Shown: positions 43,436 to 54,035, counted from the stretch's first letter. The stretch is 64,000 nucleotides of DNA from Desulfovibrio sp. JC010 (GCF_010470675.1 NZ_VOIQ01000001.1:434001-498000); one strand, 5' to 3'. Made by a program: numbers and translations. Notes: a model not told the origin generated them from the sequence alone.

Positions 43436-43809
43436 ACCTTACCCCATCACTTATAAACAACTGAAACAGTTAGACTTAACAAGTCGCGAACCGTAAATAG
43501 ACATTATTCCCACCCCACATCCACCCCGGCAGGAATCAACAGCTGAAAATCAATCTTAATCACAGTTTTCAATTGCTCTATAGCACTCATAGCCGTGTTC
43601 GTGAAGCCTGTGTCCTGCAGGTAACAATTTTTATCTATTATTTTTAAAAAAAATATAAACTTTTTTTCTCCTTTTCTTAATTCTTTCTAAACTCCGTATA
43701 TATAAGCTTTTAGAAGTCGCAAAACCTCTCTCGTCCGTTGAAAACAGCCTGTTTTCGACCCTTTTATTTTACAAGGGGGTCTTGACTTTTCCCCCATTTT
43801 CACACACAG
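43436..43809. other. Intergenic region upstream of the dcw cluster
   Basis: This space carries the promoters of the HD-GYP gene and of the dcw operon. An AT-rich stretch with TATATATAAG (43698-43707), a perfect palindrome GAAAACAG-C-CTGTTTTC at 43740-43756, and a TTGACT box at 43782-43787 without a clear -10 partner are visible. No gene or RNA was found in it. Confidence 0.5.
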
Positions 43810-43856
43810 GTGGTGAGACGGGGGGAATTGGTGGTAAATCTGTGTGATTGAGTGGT
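43810..43856 (+). promoter_or_regulatory. Phased GTGGT repeat array, probable MraZ operator
   Basis: GTGGT occurs at 43810, 43831 and 43852, exactly 21 bases apart. Degenerate versions occur midway (GGGGG at 43821, GTGTG at 43842), giving a period of 10-11 bases. MraZ of other bacteria binds tandem GTGGG-type boxes spaced by 10 bases upstream of its own gene. Here the array runs to within 7 bases of the mraZ start, so a bound MraZ would also cover the ribosome binding region at the DNA level. Confidence 0.65.
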
Positions 43857-43862
43857 AGAAAA

Positions 43863-44312
43863 ATGAAGTTTAGAGGTCATGCACATCGCAGCATGGATGC
43901 CAAAGGCAGACTGATGCTTACACCGGAGTACCGGGATCAGGTTTATTCTGATTCCCCGAAGGGCTGCGTGACCTTGACTATTTTCGAAGGAAACATAGTC
44001 GGCTTCACTCCACCGGACTGGGCGGTACTTGAAGAAAAGCTCACCAGCATCAAGAGCCCCAGCCGGAAACTCAGGAATTTCATCCGAATAATCATTTCAG
44101 GTTCCGAAGAAGTCTACCTTGATAAACAGGGTAGAATCACCATCCCTTCCTATTTGCGGAAAAGCGGCAAGCTGGACAAGGACGTCGTCCTTGCCGGAGT
44201 CGGCGACAGGTTTGAAATCTGGGATAAGCGGGAATACGAATCCCTGCTTGAACAGGATTTCGACGATGTCTCTGATGAACTGGCAGAATGCGGAGTTGAA
44301 CTCCCGTTCTAG
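43863..44312 (+). CDS. mraZ: MraZ, transcriptional regulator of the dcw cluster
   Basis: A 149-residue protein with two SpoVT/AbrB-like swapped-hairpin halves, starting MKFRGHAHRSMDAKGRLMLT and repeating with SEEVYLDKQGRITIPSYLR. MraZ forms rings that bind tandem repeats in its own promoter and represses the cluster. The frame is open back to a TTG at 43848, but the ATG at 43863 gives the family N-terminus. It heads the division and wall gene run, with rsmH 137 bases downstream. A phased GTGGT array lies immediately upstream. Confidence 0.96.
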   Translation: MKFRGHAHRSMDAKGRLMLTPEYRDQVYSDSPKGCVTLTIFEGNIVGFTPPDWAVLEEKLTSIKSPSRKLRNFIRIIISGSEEVYLDKQGRITIPSYLRKSGKLDKDVVLAGVGDRFEIWDKREYESLLEQDFDDVSDELAECGVELPF

Positions 44313-44449
44313 CCTGTTTCGCTGTTCCGTCCCACGACACACGTTTTTTTACTGATTTTTTTAAAGCTTGATTTTCAAAACCGTCACGGTTAACCCCAAC
44401 TCCCCCCAGAGTGCGGCACAACCGACAACCGTTTTTGAATCAGGAAATT

Positions 44450-45424
44450 ATGGAAAGCAAAAAATTAAAGCCTGAACAGGTCCACACTTCCGTTCTGCTG
44501 AATGAAGTCATTGAATGGCTGGCCCCCAAACCCGGAGGCCGCTATCTCGATGGAACACTCGGCATGGCCGGGCATTCCAGTGCAATTCTAAAAGCCGCCG
44601 GCGAAGGTGCCGAACTGGCCGGGCTGGACCGAGATGAACAGGCCCTTGAACTGGCCGGAGAACGCCTGGCCCCATTCGGGGAGCAGGCCCACAGGTTCCA
44701 TCTTGCTTTCAGTAAATTCGAAGCGGCCCTTGATGAACTGGGCTGGGACACCGTGGACGGGGTTGTACTCGACCTCGGCGTATCCTCCCTGCATCTGGAC
44801 CACGCCGAACGCGGATTCAGTTTCATCAAAGACGGACCGCTGGATATGCGCATGGACCCGGCAGGTGGAATGCCTCCGGCTTCTTCTATAGTTAATAAAG
44901 GTTCATATTCCGACCTGAACAGGATTTTGAAACTGTACGGTGAAGAACCTCTGGCCTCAAAAATCGTCAAGGCGATCATCGCGGCCCGTGAAGATGAAAA
45001 AATCACCACCACCCTGCAGCTGGCCTCCATTGTGGAGAAGGCTTACCCGGCCAAACGCAGGGCCATGTCCCGGACCCATCCGGCGACAAAAACTTTTCAG
45101 GGTTTGCGCATTGCCGTGAATTCCGAGCTGGAAGAACTGCAGAACTTCCTTGACCGGATTCCGGAAAGGCTCAGTCCCGGCGCGAGAGTCGCGATAATTT
45201 CCTTCCACTCGCTGGAAGACCGCATCGTGAAAAAGACCTTCAAAGCCCAGTCGCAAAGCTGCGACTGCCCGCCCATGCAGCCCATGTGCACCTGCGGGAA
45301 GGTCAAGAGGATGAGCGTGCTGACCAGAAAGCCGGTTCTTCCCACCGAGGAGGAAATGAAGGTCAACACCCGCAGCCGCAGCGCCAAACTCCGCGTAGCC
45401 GAAAGGTCCGGGGAGGACGGGTAA
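44450..45424 (+). CDS. rsmH: 16S rRNA (cytosine(1402)-N(4))-methyltransferase RsmH
   Basis: A 324-residue enzyme with HTSVLLNEVIEWL, the S-adenosylmethionine site DGTLGMAGHS, VLDLGVSSLHLD and the C-terminal ISFHSLEDRIVK. It methylates the N4 of C1402 in 16S rRNA and sits second in most dcw clusters, formerly mraW. The frame opens at a GTG (44411), but the ATG at 44450 follows an AGGA and matches family N-termini. ftsL follows after 6 bases. Confidence 0.96.
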   Translation: MESKKLKPEQVHTSVLLNEVIEWLAPKPGGRYLDGTLGMAGHSSAILKAAGEGAELAGLDRDEQALELAGERLAPFGEQAHRFHLAFSKFEAALDELGWDTVDGVVLDLGVSSLHLDHAERGFSFIKDGPLDMRMDPAGGMPPASSIVNKGSYSDLNRILKLYGEEPLASKIVKAIIAAREDEKITTTLQLASIVEKAYPAKRRAMSRTHPATKTFQGLRIAVNSELEELQNFLDRIPERLSPGARVAIISFHSLEDRIVKKTFKAQSQSCDCPPMQPMCTCGKVKRMSVLTRKPVLPTEEEMKVNTRSRSAKLRVAERSGEDG

Positions 45425-45430
45425 ACGGCC

Positions 45431-45706
45431 ATGAGTGACTCCAAAGGAATAGCCTTGGCCCTGACCATGACCATGGGTTCGGCACTGATTTTAGGGCTGG
45501 TCTCGGTCTGGCTGAACATCGAGCGGGTCGACAAGGCTTACGACTTAAGGCGCATGGAAAAACGGCTCGATGAACAGGAAGCACTGGCTGCAAAGCTGGA
45601 AGTAGAAAGAAACAACCTGCTCTCTCCCATACGGTTGAGGGAGCTGGCAAAAGAATACGGTTTCGGACCGGCCTCGCAAGGGCAGATAAGAAGACCGAAA
45701 CCATAG
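45431..45706 (+). CDS. ftsL: FtsL-like cell division protein
   Basis: A 91-residue bitopic protein: short cytoplasmic N-terminus, one membrane helix (about residues 8-28), a periplasmic coiled coil of about 35 residues, and a short tail containing LRELAKEYGF, typical of FtsL. It would join FtsQ and an FtsB-like protein to activate FtsWI. Sequence is poorly conserved in this family, so the name rests on size, topology and position between rsmH and ftsI. Confidence 0.85.
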   Translation: MSDSKGIALALTMTMGSALILGLVSVWLNIERVDKAYDLRRMEKRLDEQEALAAKLEVERNNLLSPIRLRELAKEYGFGPASQGQIRRPKP

Positions 45707-45731
45707 TTGGAAAAACAGGGAGTCCTAAGCA

Positions 45732-47678
45732 ATGGCTAAAAGGAAAAAAGAAAGCCTGAAGGCGAGCAGAACCAAACTGCTCTTCGTCATGGTCCTTTTC
45801 GCCCTTGTATGGACAGGGCTCCTCGGCAGGGCAGCATGGCTGCAGCTGTTCAAGGGTGCAGATCTGTCACGCATGGTCTCCCGCCAGCATCTTGCTGCGG
45901 AACTGGAACGCGGAGAACGCGGCTCCATCTACGACCGCAACGGCAACCTGCTGGCAACCAGCGTGGAAGCTTCATCTGTGTACATCCGCCCGGTAAAAGT
46001 TACCGATGTGGACGGCACGGCTTACAAGTTATCCAAGATCCTCGGCATCTCTCAGGCGAAGCTGAGGAAAAAACTGTCCCGCAAGTCGAACTTCATCTGG
46101 ATCAAGCGGCAGATTAATGACCGCATTGCCCGGAAGATCGAACAGGCCAAACTGCCCGGCGTATACCTGACCACGGAATATGTCCGGCTCTATCCCAACA
46201 ACTACCTTGCAGGACAGCTGCTGGGTTTTTCCGGGATCGACGGCAAAGGACTTGAAGGGCTTGAAAAAGAATTTAACGACCGCCTTGCAGGGCGCAAGGC
46301 TCAGTTCGTTGTGCAGCGCGACGCTTCAGGCCGCAGGCTCTACCTTGATGCCATGGGCCGGGAAATGGACGTGCGCGGCAAGGACATCCACCTGACCATT
46401 GATTCGCACCTGCAGTCGGTAACTGAAAACGCACTGGCCCAGGCGGTAAAGAAATACAACGGCAAGTGGGGGTCCGCCATAGTTGTTGAAGTCGCATCCG
46501 GTGATATTCTGGCTGTTGCCAACTGCCCGCGCTTCAACCCCAATATTTTCCGCACCAGTTCCCCCAATATCTGGAGGAACCGTGCGGCTCTCGACGTTGT
46601 TGAGCCGGGATCAACCTTCAAGCCCTTCCTCATGGCAGCGGCACTTGAACACAAGGTTGTGACCCCGGAGAAGCTCTTTGACTGCGAAAACGGACGCTGG
46701 AAAATCAACGGCAAGTACATCAAGGACACCCATAAGGAAGGGTGGCTCCCGGTGCACAAAATCCTGCGTTATTCCAGCAACATCGGCTGTGCCAAGATCG
46801 GCCTTGAGCTGGGCGTGCAGAACTATCACAAGTTCATCAGCGAACTCGGTTTCGGCCACAAGACCGGCCTGCCCATTCCCGGTGACCGCAAAGGGCTGAT
46901 CCGCCCGGCCGCCAAATGGAATGAAATAGATTTGGCCGCCGGATCATTCGGGCAGGGAATCGGGGTGACCACCATGCAGATGGCCAAAGGTTTTCTGGCC
47001 CTTGCCAATAAAGGGGTTGAAAAACCGCTCCGGCTGGTGCAGTACCCCCGTTCCGAGCAGGACGAAGCACCCAAGCGCATTTTCAGTGCCGATGTAGCCG
47101 AAAAGGTGCTCTCCATGATGCGTGAGGTGGTGCAGGACGACGGCACCGGACGCAAGGCCCGCATCAGCGGGACCACCGTGGCCGGGAAGACCGGAACCGC
47201 CCAGAAAGCGCACAGCAAAGGCGGTTACGGCACAGAATACATTGCCTCGTTTGTGGCACTGGTTCCGGGCTACAACCCGGATTACATCGTCTACATGATG
47301 GTCGATGATCCCAAACCGAACCATTACGGCGGTACAGTCGTGGCCCCGGCGGTGAAAAAGATCATGACCGACACCCTTGCCTACTACGGCAAGCTGCCGG
47401 AACACCGTAAGCCGACCCCGGTCATGGCTGCGGGAGAGACATACATTGCGATGCCCAAAAAAGCATTGCGGGCCACCCCGGCAAAGGTCACTGCTTCCGG
47501 GGAAAATGTGCCTGATTTGAAAGGAATGCCCATCCGCAGGGCAATTGAAATATTGGTCCAGAGAGGATTTGTCCCCAAACTGAAAGGTCAGGGGATGACC
47601 GTAACAAAACAGCTTCCTGCCGCAGGCGATAAATGGCCTGAGGACAAGAAAGCGGAAATGGTTCTCTGGGTTTCTTAA
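45732..47678 (+). CDS. ftsI: Division transpeptidase FtsI/PBP3 with C-terminal PASTA domain
   Basis: A 648-residue penicillin-binding protein. A membrane anchor lies at about residues 14-33, followed by the pedestal domain (GSIYDRNGN) and the transpeptidase: the active-site Ser294 in EPGSTFKPF, the SSN motif (about 350) and KTGTAQK (about 487). A PASTA domain at about 594-648 begins VPDLKGMPIRRAIEIL. PASTA is absent from E. coli FtsI but usual in Gram-positive SpoVD/PBP2x and seen in some deltaproteobacteria. It crosslinks septal peptidoglycan in the periplasm with FtsW, encoded 5 kb downstream. Confidence 0.95.
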   Translation: MAKRKKESLKASRTKLLFVMVLFALVWTGLLGRAAWLQLFKGADLSRMVSRQHLAAELERGERGSIYDRNGNLLATSVEASSVYIRPVKVTDVDGTAYKLSKILGISQAKLRKKLSRKSNFIWIKRQINDRIARKIEQAKLPGVYLTTEYVRLYPNNYLAGQLLGFSGIDGKGLEGLEKEFNDRLAGRKAQFVVQRDASGRRLYLDAMGREMDVRGKDIHLTIDSHLQSVTENALAQAVKKYNGKWGSAIVVEVASGDILAVANCPRFNPNIFRTSSPNIWRNRAALDVVEPGSTFKPFLMAAALEHKVVTPEKLFDCENGRWKINGKYIKDTHKEGWLPVHKILRYSSNIGCAKIGLELGVQNYHKFISELGFGHKTGLPIPGDRKGLIRPAAKWNEIDLAAGSFGQGIGVTTMQMAKGFLALANKGVEKPLRLVQYPRSEQDEAPKRIFSADVAEKVLSMMREVVQDDGTGRKARISGTTVAGKTGTAQKAHSKGGYGTEYIASFVALVPGYNPDYIVYMMVDDPKPNHYGGTVVAPAVKKIMTDTLAYYGKLPEHRKPTPVMAAGETYIAMPKKALRATPAKVTASGENVPDLKGMPIRRAIEILVQRGFVPKLKGQGMTVTKQLPAAGDKWPEDKKAEMVLWVS

Positions 47679-47688
47679 AGGAAATTTT

Positions 47689-49149
47689 ATGTCGGAAACA
47701 GTACTGAACAAAGCCAAATGGGACGCACTCCTCGCCAAAGTAAGCGAGGGGCTGATGGTCCAGACAGATTCACGGGAAGTCCGCAAGGGCGATATCTTTG
47801 TCGCTATCTCCGGTCCTCTGCGTGACGGTGCTGATTTCGTACCTCAGGCACTGGAAAACGGTGCCGCATACATCATCTGCGAAAAAGAAGTAGAAACCGG
47901 AACCGCCGAGCTGATCCCCCACCCCTCCCCCCGTGAAGCTCTGGGCGAACTGGCTATGACCTACTTTAAAACCGCAGACAGCAGGATCAAACTGGTGGGC
48001 ATTACCGGAACCAACGGCAAGACCACCACCACTTACCTGATCGAACAACTTCTCTCCTCCGCCGGGATGAAAGTGGGCGTGCTCGGTACGGTCAGCTACC
48101 GCTGGCCCGGATACGAACAGGAAGCCCCGCTAACCACACCCGGCTGCTGGCAGCTGCATGAAATGCTGGCCAGAATGATTGAGGCCGGAGTTGAAGTGGC
48201 GGTCATGGAAGTATCCTCCCACGCCCTGCACCAGAACCGGGTCTGCGGACTCAGCTTCGACGCGGCGGTAATCACCAACGTTACTCAGGATCATCTCGAT
48301 TACCACGGCGACATGGAAGAATATTTCAAGGCCAAGTGCATGCTCTTCCAGCATTATCCCAGCGCACTCAAACGGGGCATCATCAACTTTGACGATCCCT
48401 ACGGCAGACGGTTGCTGGAATGTTACTCCCCGGCCATCGGCTACGGCATGGAACCGTCCTGCGCCACGGGCTGCAAATCCCTGTGCGGTGAAATGGTCTC
48501 CTGCACCGGAGACGGCATGCGGCTGAAAATGACCTGCGATGGCGAAGAGTGGGAAATCGAAACCGACCTGATCGGTAAATTCAACGGCTCCAACCTGCTG
48601 GCTGCACAGGCCATCGGCCTGCACATGGGCCTTAAGCCTGAACAGATGGATGCGTTCAAGGAATTTGACGGTGTCCCCGGCAGGCTTGAACGGGTCCGCA
48701 ACGATCAGGGACTCAATATTTTCGTGGATTACGCCCACACCCCGGATGCGCTGGATAACGTCCTGCGCACCCTGAAAGATCTTGATTTCAGCAGGGTCAT
48801 CACCGTGTTCGGCTGCGGCGGAGACCGCGATCGGACCAAGCGTCCGCTCATGGCTGAAGCAGCCTGCCGCTATTCCGATGTGGCAGTGCTGACCTCGGAC
48901 AACCCGCGCACCGAAGATCCCATACAGATCATCGAAGATGTGCGTCCCGGCCTCAAAGGCTGCGATCATATCATCGAAGATGCGGACCGCGCCGGGGCCA
49001 TCAGGAAAGCGGTTGCGGAAATGACAGCTGAGGATGTGCTGCTCATCGCGGGCAAAGGCCACGAAACATATCAGATTATCGGAACTGAAAAGCGGGACTT
49101 CAGCGACAGTGCAGAAGTACTGAAGGCGATCAAGGAGATATACGGTTGA
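47689..49149 (+). CDS. murE: UDP-MurNAc-tripeptide synthetase MurE
   Basis: A 486-residue cytoplasmic ligase with the ATP loop GITGTNGKTTTTYL, the central SSHALHQNRV and the C-terminal substrate motif SDNPRTEDP. The DNPR sequence is diagnostic of enzymes adding meso-diaminopimelate rather than lysine, so this cell has Gram-negative type peptidoglycan. It adds the third residue of the stem peptide. It starts 10 bases after ftsI, and its stop overlaps the murF start by 4 bases. Confidence 0.97.
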   Translation: MSETVLNKAKWDALLAKVSEGLMVQTDSREVRKGDIFVAISGPLRDGADFVPQALENGAAYIICEKEVETGTAELIPHPSPREALGELAMTYFKTADSRIKLVGITGTNGKTTTTYLIEQLLSSAGMKVGVLGTVSYRWPGYEQEAPLTTPGCWQLHEMLARMIEAGVEVAVMEVSSHALHQNRVCGLSFDAAVITNVTQDHLDYHGDMEEYFKAKCMLFQHYPSALKRGIINFDDPYGRRLLECYSPAIGYGMEPSCATGCKSLCGEMVSCTGDGMRLKMTCDGEEWEIETDLIGKFNGSNLLAAQAIGLHMGLKPEQMDAFKEFDGVPGRLERVRNDQGLNIFVDYAHTPDALDNVLRTLKDLDFSRVITVFGCGGDRDRTKRPLMAEAACRYSDVAVLTSDNPRTEDPIQIIEDVRPGLKGCDHIIEDADRAGAIRKAVAEMTAEDVLLIAGKGHETYQIIGTEKRDFSDSAEVLKAIKEIYG

Positions 49150-50537
49150 AGCTGACTTTATGTGAACTCGAAGAACAGCTCATGGGAAGCAGCGATCTAC
49201 CCAATGCAGCAGACATCGAAATCGCAGCCGTGCGCATTGACAGCAGGCTGGTAAAAAAAGGCGATGTCTTCTTCTGCATTGAGGGAGATAATTTCGACGG
49301 CCACAATTTTGCTCAGCAGGCACTTGATGCCGGAGCGGTTGCGGTTGTTGTTTCCCAGTTCATGCCCGAACTTGCGGGCAGGCCGACAATCATGGTCCGC
49401 GACACCGTACAGGCCCTTGGCCGGGTCGGAGCATACTGGCGCATGAAATCCAATGCCCGCATGATCGCCGTGACCGGTTCCGCCGGAAAGACCACGGTCA
49501 AAGAAATGCTGGCCCACGTGCTTTCGGCTTCCGGCAGCGTACATAAAAATTTCATGAACCTGAACAACCAGCTCGGTCTGCCCCTTTCCATGCTTGAAGC
49601 AACAGGGGAAGAAACATACTGGGTCATGGAGCTTGGCATCAGCCTGCCCCACGACATGGGCGAACTCGGCCCCATTGCCCAGCCAGATATGGCCATCGTC
49701 CACAACATCGGTCCCGCACACCTTGAAGGACTCGGTTCGCTGGAAAATGTGGCTGTTCAGAAATCATCACTTTTCAAATATATCCGCCCCGAAGGCAAAG
49801 CCCTGTGCTGCAAGGATCATGAACTACTCTGGAGCGCGGCCAATGAAATCACCGCGCCCGTCCCGTTTTCCTCTCAGGATGAAAATGCGCAATACTACAG
49901 CACCTTGCTGCACACCCTGCCGGACGGTTCCGGTCGGTTCCTGCTCAAGGCAGGGGATGAAACAACCGAAGTGGTGCTGCCCACCTGCGGTGAGCATTTC
50001 GCGGAAAACTCGGCAGCCGTAACCTGCGCCGCCCATCAGTTGGGCATGCCCCTTACTGAAATCGCGGCACAGCTGGCAACCGTTGAACTGCCCAAGCAGC
50101 GTTTCCACTGCCACACCCACGGCGAATGGACACTTATCGACGACTCCTACAACGCCAACCCGCTGTCCATGAACCGGGCCATCGACACCGCCAAGCGAAT
50201 TGCCGATGAAAGGCCGCTGGTGCTGGTGCTGGGCGACATGCTGGAACTCGGCGAAGAAGCCGGATGCGCACATTGCGATCTCGGTGAAAAAATCGCTTCC
50301 GTAAAACCGGACGCAACTTTTTATTTCGGCAGACACTACGCAGAGGTGGCTTCCAAAACCAACGGCTCCACCCTTGTCCCGGTGAACAAACCTGATGAGT
50401 TTCTGAACGGAATACATGAGCTGGGTCTCAGCAACGCGGTGGTTCTCTTTAAAGGATCGAGATCCTGCCGCATGGAAAACTACTTCCACGCGCTGAGCCA
50501 TGAAATTAACGGGGAGAGCGGAGGAAACAAAGCATGA
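49146..50537 (+). CDS. murF: UDP-MurNAc-tripeptide:D-Ala-D-Ala ligase MurF
   Basis: A 463-residue ligase with the ATP loop [27 protein letters not shown], and the C-terminal [14 protein letters not shown] motif. It adds D-Ala-D-Ala to complete the pentapeptide. No ddl gene to supply the dipeptide lies in this window. Start and stop each overlap neighbours by 4 bases (murE and mraY). The start codon is a TTG, in overlap with the murE stop. Confidence 0.97.
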   Translation: MKLTLCELEEQLMGSSDLPNAADIEIAAVRIDSRLVKKGDVFFCIEGDNFDGHNFAQQALDAGAVAVVVSQFMPELAGRPTIMVRDTVQALGRVGAYWRMKSNARMIAVTGSAGKTTVKEMLAHVLSASGSVHKNFMNLNNQLGLPLSMLEATGEETYWVMELGISLPHDMGELGPIAQPDMAIVHNIGPAHLEGLGSLENVAVQKSSLFKYIRPEGKALCCKDHELLWSAANEITAPVPFSSQDENAQYYSTLLHTLPDGSGRFLLKAGDETTEVVLPTCGEHFAENSAAVTCAAHQLGMPLTEIAAQLATVELPKQRFHCHTHGEWTLIDDSYNANPLSMNRAIDTAKRIADERPLVLVLGDMLELGEEAGCAHCDLGEKIASVKPDATFYFGRHYAEVASKTNGSTLVPVNKPDEFLNGIHELGLSNAVVLFKGSRSCRMENYFHALSHEINGESGGNKA

Positions 50538-51613
50538 TCTATCATTTTCTAGTCCCCCTGAGCGCACAGATCGGAGCACTTAACGTCTTCCGCTACATCA
50601 CCTTCCGCTCCATCTACGCCCTGCTTACCGCGCTGGTGATCACCATCGTGCTCGGTCCCATGATGATGCGCTGGCTGCAAAAGGTTAAATGCGGTCAGTA
50701 CATTCAGGACGAAGTAGGAGAACTGCACAAATGCAAGGCCGGAACCCCGACCATGGGCGGTCTGCTGCTCGGTTTCGGCGTGCTCGGCTCCACCCTGCTC
50801 TGGGCGGATCTGGCTAATATCTACGTCTGGCTGACCATGCTGGTCTTTACCGGATTCGGCATTGTGGGTTTTGTGGACGATTACACCAAAATCCGCGGCA
50901 AGCAGAACAAGGGAATTTCACCCAAAGCCAAGCTCTTCGGGCAACTGCTGGTGGCCGGGACCGCTGTTGGACTGCTGATCATGCAGCCCGCATATTCCAC
51001 CGAACTGGCCGTGCCCTTCTTCAAAAATTTCACCCCGGATCTCGGCTGGCTTTACCTGCCTTTCGCCCTGCTGGTCATGATCGGAGCTTCCAACGGGGTT
51101 AACCTTACCGACGGACTGGACGGACTGGCTATCGGGCCTTCCATTACCAGTGCCACCTGTTACGCGTTTTTCATCTACATTGCCGGACACATCGGTATGT
51201 CCACCTACCTTAATGTCCCGCATGTTCCGGGAGTAGGTGAAGTCACAGTTTTCTGCGGTGCTCTGGTGGGCGCGGGCCTCGGTTTCCTCTGGTATAACGC
51301 CTACCCGGCCCAGCTTTTCATGGGTGATGTAGGTTCACTCAGCATCGGCGGCGTGCTCGGTTTCATCGCCGTGCTCTGCAAGCAGGAATTGCTGCTGATC
51401 ATCGTCGGCGGGGTTTTCGTTTTCGAGACCATCTCCGTGATCATGCAGGTCAGTTATTTCAAAGTCAGCGGCGGCAAGCGCATTTTCCGCATGGCACCGC
51501 TGCACCACCATTTTGAACACAAGGGAGTTCCGGAATCCAAGATTGTGATCAGGTTCTGGATCATCTCTATTTTAATGGCCCTTATGGCCCTGAGTACCCT
51601 GAAGATCAGGTAA
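50534..51613 (+). CDS. mraY: Phospho-MurNAc-pentapeptide transferase MraY
   Basis: A 359-residue inner-membrane enzyme with ten or so helices and the conserved active-site segments [25 protein letters not shown] and [11 protein letters not shown]. It makes lipid I from undecaprenyl phosphate and UDP-MurNAc-pentapeptide. It overlaps murF by 4 bases and lies 8 bases upstream of murD. Confidence 0.98.
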   Translation: MIYHFLVPLSAQIGALNVFRYITFRSIYALLTALVITIVLGPMMMRWLQKVKCGQYIQDEVGELHKCKAGTPTMGGLLLGFGVLGSTLLWADLANIYVWLTMLVFTGFGIVGFVDDYTKIRGKQNKGISPKAKLFGQLLVAGTAVGLLIMQPAYSTELAVPFFKNFTPDLGWLYLPFALLVMIGASNGVNLTDGLDGLAIGPSITSATCYAFFIYIAGHIGMSTYLNVPHVPGVGEVTVFCGALVGAGLGFLWYNAYPAQLFMGDVGSLSIGGVLGFIAVLCKQELLLIIVGGVFVFETISVIMQVSYFKVSGGKRIFRMAPLHHHFEHKGVPESKIVIRFWIISILMALMALSTLKIR

Positions 51614-51621
51614 AGGATGTT

Positions 51622-52923
51622 ATGGACAGCGCATTTGTAGAACAGGTCACCTCGACCCGCATGTTCACCGGCAGGCTGGCAGTTGTCGCCGGAGCCGGAA
51701 GATCAGGTCTTGCCGCAGCACGTTTGCTGCACAAGCTCAAGGCTACCGTGCGCATTGTGGATTCCAACGAGAACCTGAATACTGACATCCTTGATGGTCT
51801 CGACAACACCGAGCTCATGACCGGGCCGTTCTGCGAAGAACAGTTCGCCGGAGCGGATGTAATCGTCGCCAGCCCCGGAATCCCGGCCCGCAAGATCGTT
51901 CCGTTTATCGGTAACTTACCTGAACGGGCCATTATTTCCGAGCTGGAACTGGCTTCATGGTTTGCCAACGAACCAAAGATCGCCATCACCGGAACCAACG
52001 GCAAGACGACCACCACCGCGCTCATGGAACACATCCTCAAAGAATCAGGTCGTGTTCCCTTTGCCGGAGCCAACTACGGCACCCCGCTTTCCGAGTTCAT
52101 TTACGAAGACCGCAAGGCCGATGTACTGGTGCTCGAAGTATCCAGCTTCCAGCTTCAGAACTGCCGTCTCTTTAGACCGCAGGCCGCGATCCTCTTAAAC
52201 ATCGCGCCCAACCACCTCAATTACCACGAGGACATGGACGAGTACCTGCAGGCCAAACTCAAAATTTTCGAACGCCAGAGTGCAGATGAACTGGCTATCC
52301 TGCCTGCGGAAATGAAAGAGCAGCTTGATCCGTCCAGCTTCACCAAGGCCGAGGTCAAATGGTTTGACGGTTCCACTTTCGAAGAACAGCCCAACCTGCC
52401 CGGATTCCACAACCGCTTGAACATGGAAGCGGCGTGGCTGGCACTGGAAAAAATCGGCCTGACCCGTGAGGAATTCGAAGCCGGGCTGAAGACTTTTATC
52501 GGCAAACCGCACCGGGTGCAGGATATCGGTTCCGTGGACGGTGTGCGTTTCATTGATGACTCCAAAGGCACCAATCTCGATGCGGTCCGCGCGGCCCTGA
52601 ACAGCTTTGAGGGCCCGGTCCGTCTGCTGCTGGGCGGCGTATTCAAAGGCGGAGACGTGAGTGAACTTCTCCCGGCCATGCAGGGTAAAGTCGCCGAGGT
52701 GGGACTTTTCGGTGCAGGGCGTGAACACTTTGAGCCTGCTCTGAAAGGTGAATTTAAAATTTCATGGCACGAAAACCTTGAACAGGCTGCGCGTGCTCTT
52801 TTTGCTAACTCTCAAGCAGGCGATACCATCCTGCTTTCCCCGGCCACAGCGAGCTTTGACGCATACTCCGGGTACGAGGCTAGAGGCGAAGATTTTAAAC
52901 GGATCATGGAGGAACTCTCTTGA
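51622..52923 (+). CDS. murD: UDP-MurNAc-L-alanine:D-glutamate ligase MurD
   Basis: A 433-residue ligase. An N-terminal Rossmann domain (AVVAGAGRSGLAAA) is followed by the ATP loop AITGTNGKTTTTAL, the SSFQLQ motif, and the C-terminal RVQDIGSVDGVRFIDDSKGT. It adds D-glutamate as second residue of the stem peptide. Its 3' end overlaps ftsW by 4 bases. Confidence 0.97.
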   Translation: MDSAFVEQVTSTRMFTGRLAVVAGAGRSGLAAARLLHKLKATVRIVDSNENLNTDILDGLDNTELMTGPFCEEQFAGADVIVASPGIPARKIVPFIGNLPERAIISELELASWFANEPKIAITGTNGKTTTTALMEHILKESGRVPFAGANYGTPLSEFIYEDRKADVLVLEVSSFQLQNCRLFRPQAAILLNIAPNHLNYHEDMDEYLQAKLKIFERQSADELAILPAEMKEQLDPSSFTKAEVKWFDGSTFEEQPNLPGFHNRLNMEAAWLALEKIGLTREEFEAGLKTFIGKPHRVQDIGSVDGVRFIDDSKGTNLDAVRAALNSFEGPVRLLLGGVFKGGDVSELLPAMQGKVAEVGLFGAGREHFEPALKGEFKISWHENLEQAARALFANSQAGDTILLSPATASFDAYSGYEARGEDFKRIMEELS

Positions 52924-54035
52924 ACAAGAAAAAGAACCTCTCCGGCAAACCCGAACGCCTTGATTACTGGCTGCTGGCCGCGGCACTGCTGCTGGCCTGC
53001 TTCGGACTGATGATGGTCCTTTCCGCCAGCGGAATCATGGCCGAGCGTTTCTTTGACGACAAATACCTCTTCTTCAAGAAGCAGGCGGTATTTCTCGTGG
53101 CCGGAACCTTCATGATGTACGTCTGCTCCCGTCTGCCCAAGGCCCTGTTCTATAACATGGTCTATGTCTGGCTCATGGCTGCATTTGTGCTCCTGCTGCT
53201 CTGCGATTTTTCACCTCTCTCAGTCTCGGCTGGGGGTGCGAAACGCTGGATTGCACTGGGACCGCTGCGCATTCAGCCGCTGGAATTCTGCAAACCCGCG
53301 CTGGTCCTTTATCTGGCCTATTTCTTCTCACGCAAACAGGAGTTGATCAGGACCTTCAGCGTCGGCTTTCTGCCGCCTTTTGCCATTACCGGAGCACTCT
53401 GCCTGCTGCTTATGATGCAGCCGGACTTCGGCGGCTCGGTATTTCTGTGCATGATCCTTTTCTTCATGAGTCTGGTGGGCGGCACCCGCATCAGCTACCT
53501 GCTGACCTCGCTTATTTTCGCAGGCGGAGCCGGATACATGCTCATCACCAGCTCCCCGTACCGACTCAAACGCATGACCGCGTTTATCGATCCTTTCAAA
53601 TCCGCACATGAGGAAGGCTACCAGCTGGTGCAATCCCTGTACGCATTCGGGTCGGGCAATGTTTTCGGTCAGGGACTGGGCGCGGGTAAACAAAAACTTT
53701 TCTTCCTCCCCGAAGCGCACAACGACTTCATCATGGCCGTTGTGGGCGAGGAACTGGGCTTTATCGGCGTACTGGCCGTGTTCGCGGTTATCGGCTTCCT
53801 GCTCTACCGAGGGTTCAAAATCGCACTGGCACAGGATGACCTGCAGGACCGCTTCACCGCCTACGGGCTGACCATCATTCTGGCACTGGGCTTCTGCCTG
53901 AACCTTGCCGTGGTCATGGGAACCGTACCACCCAAGGGCGTTCCCATGCCTTTCGTCAGCTACGGCGGATCCAGCCTGATGATCTCCTGTATCTGCACCG
54001 GAATCCTCCTTAACCTGTCGAGGGGGAAAGTCTGA
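52920..54035 (+). CDS. ftsW: FtsW, septal peptidoglycan glycosyltransferase of the SEDS family
   Basis: A 371-residue membrane protein with about ten helices and the SEDS motifs [15 protein letters not shown] and [12 protein letters not shown]. It polymerises lipid II at the septum together with FtsI. The start is a TTG overlapping the murD stop. The last base is shared with the murG start (TGATG), indicating tight coupling. Confidence 0.96.
   Translation: MNKKKNLSGKPERLDYWLLAAALLLACFGLMMVLSASGIMAERFFDDKYLFFKKQAVFLVAGTFMMYVCSRLPKALFYNMVYVWLMAAFVLLLLCDFSPLSVSAGGAKRWIALGPLRIQPLEFCKPALVLYLAYFFSRKQELIRTFSVGFLPPFAITGALCLLLMMQPDFGGSVFLCMILFFMSLVGGTRISYLLTSLIFAGGAGYMLITSSPYRLKRMTAFIDPFKSAHEEGYQLVQSLYAFGSGNVFGQGLGAGKQKLFFLPEAHNDFIMAVVGEELGFIGVLAVFAVIGFLLYRGFKIALAQDDLQDRFTAYGLTIILALGFCLNLAVVMGTVPPKGVPMPFVSYGGSSLMISCICTGILLNLSRGKV

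Noticed and set aside
48130-49062. Minus-strand 310-codon frame opposite murE
   Set aside because: Antisense to a complete, conserved murE; no independent evidence for translation.
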